DNA of 58,606 nucleotides, taken from the NCBI GenBank assembly GCA_019119615.1, contig DWWQ01000048.1, positions 1-58,606 on the forward strand, written 5' to 3'. Shown here piece by piece: positions 10,044 to 18,700 of the stretch. Numbering within the stretch: position 1 is the stretch's first letter; each line of letters starts with the position of its first letter. Both the position numbers and the translations under genes were made by a program. The stretch is from Candidatus Alistipes stercoravium (GTDB lineage: Bacteria > Bacteroidota > Bacteroidia > Bacteroidales > Rikenellaceae). The notes beneath the pieces were generated by a model. It searched no databases, was not told the DNA's origin, and saw only the letters and a list, made by a program, of their open reading frames with translations.

Positions 10044-10813
10044 AACGGCTGATCCGCTGGGCCCTGAACCACATCCCGCGCCCCGTGTTGCAGCGCATCG
10101 CCTCGTGGGCCGTGCCTGTCGTGGGATTTTTCTACCGGGGCAGCCGCGTGGAGTGTCCCCTGTGCGGGCACCGCTACCGGAAGTTCCTGCCCTACGGCTA
10201 TGTCCGCTCGCGCGCCAACGCCCTCTGCCCGCACTGTCTCTCGCTGGAGCGCCACCGCCTGCTGTGGCTCTACCTCACGCGCGAAACGGACCTGCTGCAG
10301 AGCCACCCCCGGACGCTGCACATCGCCCCGGAGGTCTGCATCCTGCGCCACCTCAAGCCGCATTTCACCGGCTTTCCCGGGCAATACATCACGGCCGACC
10401 TCGAAAGTCCGCTGGCCGACCTGCACTTCGACGTGCAGCAGATCCCGCTGGCCGACCGCTCGGTCGATGTCATTCTCTGCAACCACCTGCTCGAACACGT
10501 CGCCGACGACCGGCGGGCACTGCGCGAACTGCACCGCATCCTGCGCCCCGGAGGCTGGGGCATTCTTCTCTCGCCCGTGGAGCCCGACTACGAACACACC
10601 TACGAGGACGACACGATCACCGACCCCGACGAGCGCACGCGCATCTTCGGGCAGTACGACCACCGGCGCATCTACGGCACCGACTATGCCGACCGGCTGC
10701 GCGAGGCGGGATTCGAGGCCGCGGACATCGACTACGCCGCAGCGCTCGGCGAGGAGGCGTGCCGCCGCTACGCCCTGCCCCGGGACCACATCTATGTGGT
10801 CTACAGGCTCTGA
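10040..10813 (+). CDS. SAM-dependent methyltransferase with N-terminal zinc ribbon
   Basis: 257 residues. The N-terminus carries two CxxC pairs, C39/C42 (CPLCGHRYRKFLPYG) and C63/C66 (CPHCLSLERHR), a likely zinc ribbon. A class I methyltransferase fold follows, with LHIAPE, ITADLES, QIPLADRSVDVILCNHLLEHV and LHRILRPGGWGILLSPV. The family is often annotated as class I SAM-dependent methyltransferase; its substrate is unknown to me. The ATG overlaps the xseB stop (ATGA), the third such overlap in the run menA-xseA-xseB, so it is co-expressed with exonuclease VII; whether that is functional is open. The gene converges on the next methyltransferase with no clear terminator between. Confidence 0.85.
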   Translation: MKRLIRWALNHIPRPVLQRIASWAVPVVGFFYRGSRVECPLCGHRYRKFLPYGYVRSRANALCPHCLSLERHRLLWLYLTRETDLLQSHPRTLHIAPEVCILRHLKPHFTGFPGQYITADLESPLADLHFDVQQIPLADRSVDVILCNHLLEHVADDRRALRELHRILRPGGWGILLSPVEPDYEHTYEDDTITDPDERTRIFGQYDHRRIYGTDYADRLREAGFEAADIDYAAALGEEACRRYALPRDHIYVVYRL

Positions 10814-10866
10814 CCAAGCTGTCGGGCGCCGATCGGGACCATAAGAAGGAGGGGGAAAGAAACAGG

Positions 10867-11502
10867 CTACCGGAAACTCTGAGCTACGATGCAGAGACAT
10901 CCCCGCGGATGAAGATGTACGGCAATATCACCAAATCCGGCTTCGGAAAGATACTGCTTCAGGGTCGCTGCCGAATACACAGTCATATTACCGATCCGCC
11001 GGGTCCATTTCTGCCACCCGGGATCGTCGGGATCACCGGCTTCACAGACAATCAGGAAATAACCCCCAAGCCGCAAGACGCGCGCTACCTCGGAAAAGGC
11101 CCGCAGCAGATCCGGCCAAAAATAGACCGATTCGAAGGCAACGACAGCATCGAACATCTCCGCTGCACAGGGAAGATGTTCGGCCGACCCTTGTTCGACA
11201 AAGCAACGTACACCCAGGTCGCAACGGTTCTTGCGTCGGGCAAACATCACGCTCTCGGGCGAGAGGTCTACCCCGTAGGCCATCCCTTCGGGACAATGCT
11301 CGAGAATCCGCTTCAAAACGGCCCCGCCACCACAACCGATGTCAAGGACCTTCCATGATTTCTGCCACGGCAGGAAGGAAAATCCCCAACGATGAAGCGG
11401 AGCATGACCGCAATTCATGCCACGCAGCATAAAGCGGCCCCAAAAACCCTCCGGGTAACGAGTCTGCCGCAAAAGTCCGTTAAGAAAAGAATTATGTCCC
11501 AT
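10867..11502 (-). CDS. SAM-dependent methyltransferase, lower-GC gene
   Basis: 211 residues from the ATG at 11502 (MGHNSFLNGLLRQTRYPEGF). The SAM-binding motif is VLDIGCGGGAVLKRIL, then YGVDLSPESV, GSAEHLPCAAEMFDAVVAF and RVLRLGGYFLIVCE, the UbiE/COQ5-like Methyltransf_11 pattern. The frame is open back to an ATG at 11574, but a promoter at 11552-11582 would start RNA near 11546, which rules out the longer form. Base composition and codons (ATA, AAA, TTC/GGA mixture) are less GC-rich than the neighbours, suggesting later acquisition. Substrate unknown; the MGxNSFLNGLL N-terminus recurs in small-molecule methyltransferases of gut Bacteroidales. Confidence 0.85.
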   Translation of the reverse strand: MGHNSFLNGLLRQTRYPEGFWGRFMLRGMNCGHAPLHRWGFSFLPWQKSWKVLDIGCGGGAVLKRILEHCPEGMAYGVDLSPESVMFARRKNRCDLGVRCFVEQGSAEHLPCAAEMFDAVVAFESVYFWPDLLRAFSEVARVLRLGGYFLIVCEAGDPDDPGWQKWTRRIGNMTVYSAATLKQYLSEAGFGDIAVHLHPRGCLCIVAQSFR

Positions 11503-11551
11503 AATCGTCCCGCTTTCCGCTACAAGGTGAAGATATTGCTGTCCGGTATGG

Positions 11552-11582
11552 CAAAGGTTGCCCGTTTCTTCCAATGTCGCAA
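11552..11582 (-). promoter_or_regulatory. Promoter of the lower-GC methyltransferase
   Basis: Minus strand: TTG (11582-11580), 20-base spacer, AACCTTTG (11559-11552), seven of eight matches to TAnnTTTG. It decides the start codon of the downstream gene. Confidence 0.55.
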
Positions 11583-11632
11583 TACCTAAAAATGCGGATT
11601 TCCCGCTGGATGCCGGACGGGATTACCCGGAA

Positions 11633-12289
11633 TCAATAGAGGAAGAAGACGATCCCCGCGAAGTGGCAGACGACCGCGAGGTTGATCAGCAGGTGCCACA
11701 CGAGGTGGTGGTAGCGGAATCCCTTGCGGGCGTAGAACCACGCCCCGACGGTATAGAGCACGCCGCCCGCGGCGATGAGCCACAGCAGCGGCTCCGAGGC
11801 CCGGCGGATAAAGAGCGGCAGGAAGAAGACGATCGTCCACCCCATGACCAGGTAGATCGTCAGGCTCACGGCCGGGATCGAGCGGCGCGAGAGAGACTTG
11901 TAGAAGATGCCGAAGAGGACCATCGCCCACTGCACGACGGTGATCACCACGCCCTGCCACCCTCCGATGACCGAGAGGGCGATCGGCGTATAACTTCCGG
12001 CGATGGCCACATAGATAAAGATGTGGTCGAGAATGTGGAAAACCTCCTTGTGGCGCGACGAGGGATCCATCGAGTGGTAGAGCGTCGAGGCCAGGAACAT
12101 CAGAAAGATCGAAATCACGAAAATCGAGACCGACACGGCCGCCAGCACGCCCTGCGCGTCATGTACATAGGCCCATACGGCCGCAAAGGGCAGGGCCGCA
12201 AGGGCCGCAAGGGTCATCACGCCGTGCGACACGGCATTGGCAATCTCCTCCCCGAACGTGGGGACATACAACGCTTTTTTTCGTTTCAT
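11633..12289 (-). CDS. Hemolysin III / PAQR-family membrane protein
   Basis: 218 residues with seven predicted membrane helices. Family motifs are EEIANAVSHGVMTLAA at the N-terminus, STLYHSM (the SxxxH motif), a second conserved region HILDHIFIYVAIAGSYTP and the C-terminal YHHLVWHLLIN, which supply the metal ligands (S, D and three H) of PAQR/TrhA hydrolase-like proteins. Bacterial members are linked to membrane energetics or lipid homeostasis, and true hemolytic activity is doubtful. I prefer ATG 12289 (MKRKKALYVPTFGEE) over the in-frame ATG at 12316. Its promoter overlaps, back to back, that of the RSH gene. Confidence 0.88.
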   Translation of the reverse strand: MKRKKALYVPTFGEEIANAVSHGVMTLAALAALPFAAVWAYVHDAQGVLAAVSVSIFVISIFLMFLASTLYHSMDPSSRHKEVFHILDHIFIYVAIAGSYTPIALSVIGGWQGVVITVVQWAMVLFGIFYKSLSRRSIPAVSLTIYLVMGWTIVFFLPLFIRRASEPLLWLIAAGGVLYTVGAWFYARKGFRYHHLVWHLLINLAVVCHFAGIVFFLY

Positions 12290-12313
12290 CGGATAACGTA
12301 TCGTTTGGAGTGT

Positions 12314-12345
12314 CAAATTTATAATTTTTTTTCATATCTTTGCAA
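12314..12345 (-). promoter_or_regulatory. Promoter of the hemolysin III-like gene
   Basis: Minus strand: TTG (12345-12343), 21-base spacer, TAAATTTG (12321-12314), a full -7 match. It overlaps the divergent -7 element of the RSH gene at 12335-12342. Confidence 0.65.
12335..12342 (+). promoter_or_regulatory. -7 element of the RSH gene
   Basis: TATCTTTG, a perfect -7 match, 27 bases before the ATG at 12370. No TTG sits 18-21 bases upstream; the region there is AT-rich. An ATG at 12340 lies within this element, which excludes it as the start codon. Confidence 0.65.
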
Positions 12346-12369
12346 ACGTTAGGTTATTCGGTCAGTTCA

Positions 12370-14577
12370 ATGGATCTCTCACGCTATGACGGGTTACGCG
12401 CGCTCGTGCGCGCGAACTTCTCGGAGACGACCCAGCAGCTTGTGGACCAGGCGCTGGAGTATGCCGCCGGGAAGCTCGAGGGGGTGTGCCGCTACGACGG
12501 CACGCCGATGCTCGACCATGCCGTCGCCGTGGCGACGATCGTCATCTCCGAGGTGGGCCTCGGGCGCAACTCGACGGTCTCGACGATCCTCCACGACGTC
12601 GTGCGCCTGGCCCACAAGCAGCTTCCCGCCGAGGAGTTCCTCGCGCTGACCGAAGAGATCCGCGCCCGCTTCGGCGAGCAGGTCGTCGGCATCACCATGG
12701 GCCTGGCGAACATCTCCGAGCTCAAGCTCAAGGCCTCGAAGGAGCAGGCCGACAACTTCCGCGACCTGATCGTCAGCTACTCCGAAGATCCGCGCGTGAT
12801 CCTCATCAAGCTGGCCGACCGCCTCGAGGTGATGCGCTCGCTGGAGATGTTCCCGCGCGAGAAGTGGCGCAAGAAGAGCTGGGAGTCGATGAATCTCTAC
12901 GCCCAGATCGCCCACAAGCTGGGTCTCTACGGCATCAAGAGCGAACTGGAGGACATCGCCCTCAAATACCTCGAGCCGAAGGATTACGAACACATCACCA
13001 CGAAACTCGAGGAGAGTGCCGACGAACGCCGCGCCTTCATCGCCCGGTTCCTCGAGCCGATCACCGAGCGGCTCAACCGCAGCGGCCTGAAATACCACGT
13101 CAAGAGCCGCACGAAATCGATCTTCTCGATCTGGTCGAAGATGCACAAGCAGCACGTCCCCTTCGAGGGCGTCTACGACATCTTCGCCATCCGCATCATC
13201 ATCGACTGCCCCGAGGAGGAGGAGAAACGCCTCTGCTGGACGGTCTATTCGGTCGTTACGGACTTCTACACCCCCAACCCCAACCGCATGCGCGACTGGA
13301 TCTCGATCCCCAAGTCGAACGGCTACGAGTCGTTGCACACGACCGTCTCGGCCGAGGGCCGCTGGGTCGAGGTGCAGATCCGCACCGAACGCATGGACGC
13401 CGTGGCCGAGCGGGGTATCGCCGCACACTGGCGCTACAAGGGGGTCAAGCAGGGGGCGCAGACCAGCGAACAGTGGCTCGGGCGCCTGCGCGAGCTGATG
13501 GAGGACACGACCCACTCGCTGGCACAGCGCTTCGACGCCAAGCCCGCCTCGGGCGAGATCTTCGTCTTCACGCCCAACGGCGACCTCCGGAAACTCCCCG
13601 AGGGGGCCACGCTGCTCGACTTCGCCTTCGACATCCACACCAACCTCGGTGCGACCTGCTCGGGCGGCAAGGTGAACCAGCGGGCCGTCTCGATCCGCGA
13701 GCCGCTGCACAACGGCGACATCGTCGAGATCCTCACGCAGAAGAACCAGACGCCCAAGTCCGACTGGCTCTCGTTCGTCGTAACGCCCAAGGCGCGCAAC
13801 AAGATCAAGAGCTACCTGCGCGAGGAGCAGGCCAAGCACATGCGCATGGGCCGCGAGGAGCTCGAGCGCAAGCTCAAGAACTGGAAGATACCCCTGACGA
13901 TCGACGAGGCGGTGGCCTACCTGGCGCGCCACTTCAAGGTGCGCACCGGCACGGAGATCTACGCGATGATCGCCACGCAGAAGCTCGACTTCGGAACCAT
14001 CAAGGAGCTGCTCACGCGCCACCTCTCGGGCGAAGCCGACGAGGAGCGCCGTGCCGCGGCCGCCGAGATCGAACGCCGCAAGGCCGCCTCGGCCCAGAAC
14101 AACACGAAGGAGACCGCCTCACACGATGCGCTCGTGATCGACGACGACATCTCGAAGATCCAGTACAAGCTGGCCAAGTGCTGCAACCCGATCAAGGGCG
14201 ACGAGGTCTTCGGCTTCGTAACGATCAACTCGGGCATCACGATCCACCGCACGGACTGTCCCAATGCCCGGCGCATGCGCGAGAACTATCCCTACCGGGT
14301 CATCGAGGCGCGCTGGCGCCAGTCGGCCGAGGGGGCCTTCCGCGTAACGATACGCGTCGTCGCCGCCGACACCACGGGCATGACCAACCATATCACGGAG
14401 GTCATCACGCGCGACCTGAAGCTCAACATCCGCTCGATCAACTTCGCTCCGGCGGCCAACGGATGCATCGCCGGCACGGTCGCCGTGGAGGTTCCGGGCA
14501 CGGGCGTCGTGGACACCCTCGTGCACCATATCATGCGGATCAAGGGCGTGCAGCGCGCCTTCCGCATCAACAACTGA
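12370..14577 (+). CDS. RelA/SpoT-family (p)ppGpp synthetase
   Basis: Stringent-response alarmone enzyme, 735 residues: HD domain (about 25-175), synthetase (about 235-355), TGS (about 395-455), Cys-containing region (KCCNPI ... TDCPNA) and C-terminal ACT. Synthetase residues look intact: SIFSIWSKM, Y269-D270 in YDIFAIR, GYESLHTTV and E334 in EVQIRTE. The HD domain keeps the metal ligands H50, H75-D76 and D150, but the catalytic E-D pair of SpoT is replaced by R79-L80 and the RLHNMR motif reads RLEVMR, so Asn is lost. It is therefore probably a synthetase with weak or no hydrolase activity, the RelA-like paralogue. The arginine operon follows after 35 bases. Confidence 0.93.
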   Translation: MDLSRYDGLRALVRANFSETTQQLVDQALEYAAGKLEGVCRYDGTPMLDHAVAVATIVISEVGLGRNSTVSTILHDVVRLAHKQLPAEEFLALTEEIRARFGEQVVGITMGLANISELKLKASKEQADNFRDLIVSYSEDPRVILIKLADRLEVMRSLEMFPREKWRKKSWESMNLYAQIAHKLGLYGIKSELEDIALKYLEPKDYEHITTKLEESADERRAFIARFLEPITERLNRSGLKYHVKSRTKSIFSIWSKMHKQHVPFEGVYDIFAIRIIIDCPEEEEKRLCWTVYSVVTDFYTPNPNRMRDWISIPKSNGYESLHTTVSAEGRWVEVQIRTERMDAVAERGIAAHWRYKGVKQGAQTSEQWLGRLRELMEDTTHSLAQRFDAKPASGEIFVFTPNGDLRKLPEGATLLDFAFDIHTNLGATCSGGKVNQRAVSIREPLHNGDIVEILTQKNQTPKSDWLSFVVTPKARNKIKSYLREEQAKHMRMGREELERKLKNWKIPLTIDEAVAYLARHFKVRTGTEIYAMIATQKLDFGTIKELLTRHLSGEADEERRAAAAEIERRKAASAQNNTKETASHDALVIDDDISKIQYKLAKCCNPIKGDEVFGFVTINSGITIHRTDCPNARRMRENYPYRVIEARWRQSAEGAFRVTIRVVAADTTGMTNHITEVITRDLKLNIRSINFAPAANGCIAGTVAVEVPGTGVVDTLVHHIMRIKGVQRAFRINN

Positions 14578-14612
14578 CAAGACACTTTATCCATTTCACC
14601 CGCATACGATAA

Positions 14613-15233
14613 ATGAATAACAAAACTATCAGCGTCGTTTTTGCCGACTCATCCCACGCGCACTACGCCCCGCGTATCTGCGAACTGATCTACGAGTCGG
14701 CGCTCCAACGCGGCACGGGCATCGCCAAGCGTACGCCCGAGTACATCGCCGCGAAGATGACCGGTGGCAAAGCCGTCGTGGCGCTGGACGGGGAAAGGCT
14801 GGTCGGGTTCAGCTATATCGAGTGCTGGGGACACGGCGACTTCGTCGCCACCTCGGGACTGATCGTGGACCCCGAGTACCGACACATGGGACTCGCGGAA
14901 CAGATCAAACGACGAACCTTCGAGCTGGCCCGACGACGATTCCCCTATGCGAAGTTGTTCAGTATCACCACGTCGTTGCCGGTCATGAAGCTCAACTCCC
15001 GCATGGGGTACGTTCCCGTAACCTTCTCCGAACTGACCGAGGACGAGGAGTTCTGGCAGGGTTGCCAGGGATGTTGCAACTACGACATCCTCGAACGCAA
15101 CCACCGCCGCATGTGCCTCTGCACGGGCATGCTGTACGACCCGGCCAAGGAGCCGCCGCAGAAGCATTCGCGCCTGGCGCCCTACATCATGTTCTTTCGG
15201 AACCAGTTCAAGAAGCTGTTCCACCTGAAGTAA
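14613..15233 (+). CDS. GNAT acyltransferase heading the arginine operon, candidate N-acylglutamate synthase
   Basis: 206 residues of GNAT fold. Acyl-CoA binding is indicated by SGLIVDPEYRHMGLAEQIKR (81-100, RxxGLA pyrophosphate loop). The C-terminal part carries a cluster of cysteines, C151, C154, C155, C168 and C170, that may bind metal. The operon otherwise has every step from acylglutamate to arginine but lacks a classical ArgA or ArgJ, so this gene is the natural candidate for forming N-succinyl- or N-acetylglutamate. I recall that mutant-fitness data in Bacteroides thetaiotaomicron pointed to a homologue in the same position, but cannot verify it here. It starts 35 bases after the RSH gene. 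Confidence 0.8.
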   Translation: MNNKTISVVFADSSHAHYAPRICELIYESALQRGTGIAKRTPEYIAAKMTGGKAVVALDGERLVGFSYIECWGHGDFVATSGLIVDPEYRHMGLAEQIKRRTFELARRRFPYAKLFSITTSLPVMKLNSRMGYVPVTFSELTEDEEFWQGCQGCCNYDILERNHRRMCLCTGMLYDPAKEPPQKHSRLAPYIMFFRNQFKKLFHLK

Positions 15234-15260
15234 GCAAACAAGAAAAAAACGGAAAATACC

Positions 15261-16466
15261 ATGAATAGCAAGAAAAAAGTCGTTCTGGCATTCAGCGGAG
15301 GGCTGGATACCTCGTTTTGTGTGAAATACCTCTCCGAGGAGAAGGGCTACGATGTCTATACGGCCATCGCCAACACGGGAGGCTTCTCGAAGCCCGAGCT
15401 GGAGAAGATCGAGCAGCGCGCCCTGGAGCTCGGCGCCGTGAAGCACGCCACGCTCGACATCGAGCAGGAGTACTACGAGAAGAGCATCCGCTACATGATC
15501 TTCGGCAACGTACTGCGTAACGGCACCTACCCCATCTCGGTAAGCTCCGAGCGCATCTTCCAGGCCATCGCCATCATCGAATACGCCAAGCAGATCGGCG
15601 CCGATGCCGTGGCACACGGCTCGACGGGCGCCGGCAACGACCAGGTGCGTTTCGACCTGACGTTCCAGATCCTCGCTCCCGGCATCGAGATCATCACCCC
15701 GACGCGCGACATGACCCTCACGCGCGAATACGAGATCGAATACCTGCGCAAGCACGGCTTCACGGCCGACTTCAAGAAGATGGCCTACTCGATCAACAAG
15801 GGGTTGTGGGGCACCTCGATCGGCGGCAAGGAGACCCTCCACTCGGAGCAGACGCTCCCCGAGGAAGCCTACCCGAGCCAGATCACGGCCCAGGGCGAGG
15901 AGCACCTGACCATCTCCTTCGAGCAGGGCGAGATCTCGGCCGTGAACGGCAAGCCCTATGCGGACAAGGTCGAGGCGATCCGCGCCGTCGAGGCGATCGG
16001 CTCGCGCTACGGCATCGGCCGCGACATGCACATCGGCGACACGATCATCGGCATCAAGGGCCGCGTGGGCTTCGAGGCCGCGGCGCCGATGCTCATCATC
16101 GCCGCCCACAAGATGCTCGAAAAGCACACGCTCACCAAGTGGCAGCTCTACTGGAAGGATCAGGTGGCAACGTGGTACGGCATGTTCCTCCACGAGGCGC
16201 AGTACCTCGAGCCGGTCATGCGCGACATCGAGGCGATGCTCGACTCCTCGCAGCGCAACGTTACGGGAACCGTCGAGCTGATCCTCCGCCCGCGCAACTA
16301 CACGCTCGTGGGCGTCGATTCGACCTACGATCTGATGAAGACCGACTTCGGCGAGTACGGCGAGGTGAACAAGGCCTGGACGGCCGACGACGTGAAGGGC
16401 TTCACGAAGATCCTCGGCAACCAGATCAAGATCTACTACAACGTCCAGAAGCGCAACAAGAAATGA
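15261..16466 (+). CDS. argG: Argininosuccinate synthase
   Basis: Joins citrulline and aspartate using ATP, the penultimate step to arginine; 401 residues. The ATP pyrophosphatase P-loop is FSGGLDTSF near the N-terminus, and HGSTGAGNDQVRF provides the citrulline/aspartate-binding stretch. The subtype is the one found in Bacteroidota, which is divergent from E. coli ArgG. Start ATG 15261 (MNSKKKVVLAFSGG) lies 27 bases after the GNAT gene, and the stop overlaps the argC ATG. Confidence 0.97.
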   Translation: MNSKKKVVLAFSGGLDTSFCVKYLSEEKGYDVYTAIANTGGFSKPELEKIEQRALELGAVKHATLDIEQEYYEKSIRYMIFGNVLRNGTYPISVSSERIFQAIAIIEYAKQIGADAVAHGSTGAGNDQVRFDLTFQILAPGIEIITPTRDMTLTREYEIEYLRKHGFTADFKKMAYSINKGLWGTSIGGKETLHSEQTLPEEAYPSQITAQGEEHLTISFEQGEISAVNGKPYADKVEAIRAVEAIGSRYGIGRDMHIGDTIIGIKGRVGFEAAAPMLIIAAHKMLEKHTLTKWQLYWKDQVATWYGMFLHEAQYLEPVMRDIEAMLDSSQRNVTGTVELILRPRNYTLVGVDSTYDLMKTDFGEYGEVNKAWTADDVKGFTKILGNQIKIYYNVQKRNKK

Positions 16467-17425
16467 TACGCGCCGGAATCATCGGAGGCGCCGGATACAC
16501 GGCCGGCGAACTGATCCGCCTGCTGGTGAACCACCCGCAGGTGGAGCTGGTGTTCGTCCACAGCACGTCGAACGCCGGCAACCGCCTCACGCAGGTCCAC
16601 GGCGGACTTGAGGGCGACACGCAGATGTGCTTCTGCGAGACGTACGACCTGCACAAGGTCGATGTCGTCTTCCTCTGCTCGGCGCACGGGCAGAGCGAGG
16701 GCTGGCTCGCGGAGCGGGAGATCCCCGAAGGACTGCGGATCATCGACCTGGCGCAGGACTTCCGCGACGAGCACGACGGATTCGTCTACGGACTTCCGGA
16801 GTGGCAGCGCGAGCGCATCCGCACGGCACGGCGCATCGCCAACCCGGGCTGTTTCGCCACGGCGATCCAGCTGGCGCTGCTTCCGCTGGCGGCCGCGGGG
16901 CTGCTGCAGGACGACGTGCACGTTACGGCCGTCACGGGCTCGACCGGCGCGGGGGTGAAGCCCTCGGCGACGACCCACTTCAGCTGGCGCACAGCGAACC
17001 TCTCGGTCTACAAGGCCTTCACGCATCAGCACCTGCTCGAAATCGGCCGCAACCTGCGGCATCTCGAACCGGCGTTCGACCATGAGATCCATTTCGTGCC
17101 GATGCGCGGCGACTTCGCCCGCGGCATCCTGGCCAGCGTCTACACGCGTTGCGACCTCACGGAGGAGGAGGCCCGCCGGCTCTATGCCGACTACTACGCC
17201 GCCTCGCCCTTCACGCATACGGTGGACGGCGACGTCGATCTGAAGCAGGTGGTCAATACGAACAAGGTGCTGCTGCATGTCGCCCGCCACGGCGGGATGC
17301 TGCACGTCGTCTCGGTGATCGACAACCTGCTGAAGGGAGCCTCGGGGCAGGCCGTGGAGAACATGAACCTGATCTTCGGCCTCGACGAGAGGGAGGGGCT
17401 GCGCCTGAAGGCCAGCGCCTTTTGA
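16463..17425 (+). CDS. argC: N-acyl-gamma-glutamyl-phosphate reductase
   Basis: NADPH-dependent reduction of N-acylglutamyl phosphate to the semialdehyde, 320 residues. The N-terminal Rossmann motif is GIIGGAGYTAGELIRLL. The catalytic cysteine is in NPGCFATAIQLALLPL, and HEIHFVPMRGDFARGI carries the substrate-binding histidine region. It starts inside the argG stop codon (ATGA). In this organism the acyl group is probably succinyl, inferred from the ArgF' type downstream. Confidence 0.97.
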   Translation: MIRAGIIGGAGYTAGELIRLLVNHPQVELVFVHSTSNAGNRLTQVHGGLEGDTQMCFCETYDLHKVDVVFLCSAHGQSEGWLAEREIPEGLRIIDLAQDFRDEHDGFVYGLPEWQRERIRTARRIANPGCFATAIQLALLPLAAAGLLQDDVHVTAVTGSTGAGVKPSATTHFSWRTANLSVYKAFTHQHLLEIGRNLRHLEPAFDHEIHFVPMRGDFARGILASVYTRCDLTEEEARRLYADYYAASPFTHTVDGDVDLKQVVNTNKVLLHVARHGGMLHVVSVIDNLLKGASGQAVENMNLIFGLDEREGLRLKASAF

Positions 17426-17506
17426 ATCCTGCTGCCCGCAGTGTGCCCGAAGCCGCAAGGGGTCCGGGTCTCTGCGGCGCGGCACAACCACATCACACAG
17501 ACAGTC

Positions 17507-18634
17507 ATGGAACTTTTCAACGTATATTCGCTCTATCCCGTGGAGCCGGTACGCGGCAAGGGGTGCTTCGTCTACGACGGGGCCGGCACCGAGTACCTCG
17601 ACCTCTACGGCGGGCATGCCGTCATCTCGATCGGCCATGCCCACCCGGCCTATGTGAAGGCCCTCTCGGAGCAGGTCGCCCGTCTGGGGTTCTACTCCAA
17701 TTCGGTGGAAAACTCGCTCCAGCGGCGGCTGGCCGCGCAGCTGGGCCGCATCTCGGGCTACGACGACTACCGCCTCTTCCTCTGCAACTCGGGGGCCGAG
17801 GCCAACGAAAACGCCCTGAAGCTCGCCTCGTTCCAGACGGGCCGCACGAAGGTGCTGGCCATGGGAAAGGCCTTCCACGGCCGCACGTCGGGCGCCGTGG
17901 CCGCCACGGACAACCCCGCGATCTCGGCGCCGTTCAACCGCACGCCGAACGTGGAGTTCGCGCCGCTGAACGACCTCGAAGCGGTCCGCGCGAAGCTCGC
18001 AACGCGTGAGTTTGCCGCCGTGATCATCGAAGGCATCCAGGGCGTCTCGGGCATCCACTGCCCGACGGACGACTTCCTGCGCGGCGTACGCGCAGCAGCC
18101 ACCGAGACGGGCACGCAGCTCGTGATGGACGAGATCCAGTCGGGATACGGCCGTACAGGGCGCTTCTTCGCCCACCAGCAGTCCGGCATCCGCCCCGACC
18201 TGATCACCACAGCCAAGGGCATGGGCAACGGATTCCCGATCGGCGGCGTGCTGATCGCCCCCCACTTCGAGGCGCGACCGGGCATGCTGGGCACCACCTT
18301 CGGAGGCAACCACTTGGCCTGCGCCGCGGCGATCGCCGTGCTGGAGACCATCGAGCGCGAGGGGCTCGTGGAGAATGCCGCCCGCGTGGGCGAGCACCTG
18401 CTCGGCGAGCTGCGCCGCTTCGACCGTCTGAAGGAGGTCCGGGGCCGCGGTCTGATGATCGGCGTCGAGATCGACGGATCGGGATCGGAGCTGCGCCGCG
18501 AACTGCTCTTCGAGAAGCACATCTTCACGGGCGGCGCCGGCGCCTCGACCGTCCGGCTGCTGCCGGCGCTCTGCCTCACGCGCGAACTGGCCGACCGCTT
18601 TCTCGAAGCCTTCGCCGAAACGCTCAAGAAATAG
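17507..18634 (+). CDS. argD: N-acylornithine aminotransferase
   Basis: Class III PLP aminotransferase converting the acylglutamate semialdehyde to N-acylornithine, 375 residues. Seen: YLDLYGGHAVISIGHAHP, CNSGAEANENALKLA, DEIQSGYGRTG and the PLP lysine in TTAKGMGNGFPIGG. The ATG at 17507 (MELFNVYSLYPVEPVRGKG) matches the family; the frame is open further upstream without similarity. An 81-base spacer separates it from argC and contains no evident promoter. Shorter than the E. coli enzyme by about 30 residues, as in other Bacteroidota. Confidence 0.96.
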   Translation: MELFNVYSLYPVEPVRGKGCFVYDGAGTEYLDLYGGHAVISIGHAHPAYVKALSEQVARLGFYSNSVENSLQRRLAAQLGRISGYDDYRLFLCNSGAEANENALKLASFQTGRTKVLAMGKAFHGRTSGAVAATDNPAISAPFNRTPNVEFAPLNDLEAVRAKLATREFAAVIIEGIQGVSGIHCPTDDFLRGVRAAATETGTQLVMDEIQSGYGRTGRFFAHQQSGIRPDLITTAKGMGNGFPIGGVLIAPHFEARPGMLGTTFGGNHLACAAAIAVLETIEREGLVENAARVGEHLLGELRRFDRLKEVRGRGLMIGVEIDGSGSELRRELLFEKHIFTGGAGASTVRLLPALCLTRELADRFLEAFAETLKK

Positions 18635-18700
18635 CGGACGCCGGCCCCGGGGCACTTTCCCGGAGGCCCGGCCCGCAAACCGACAAAAAACGCACCGAAC

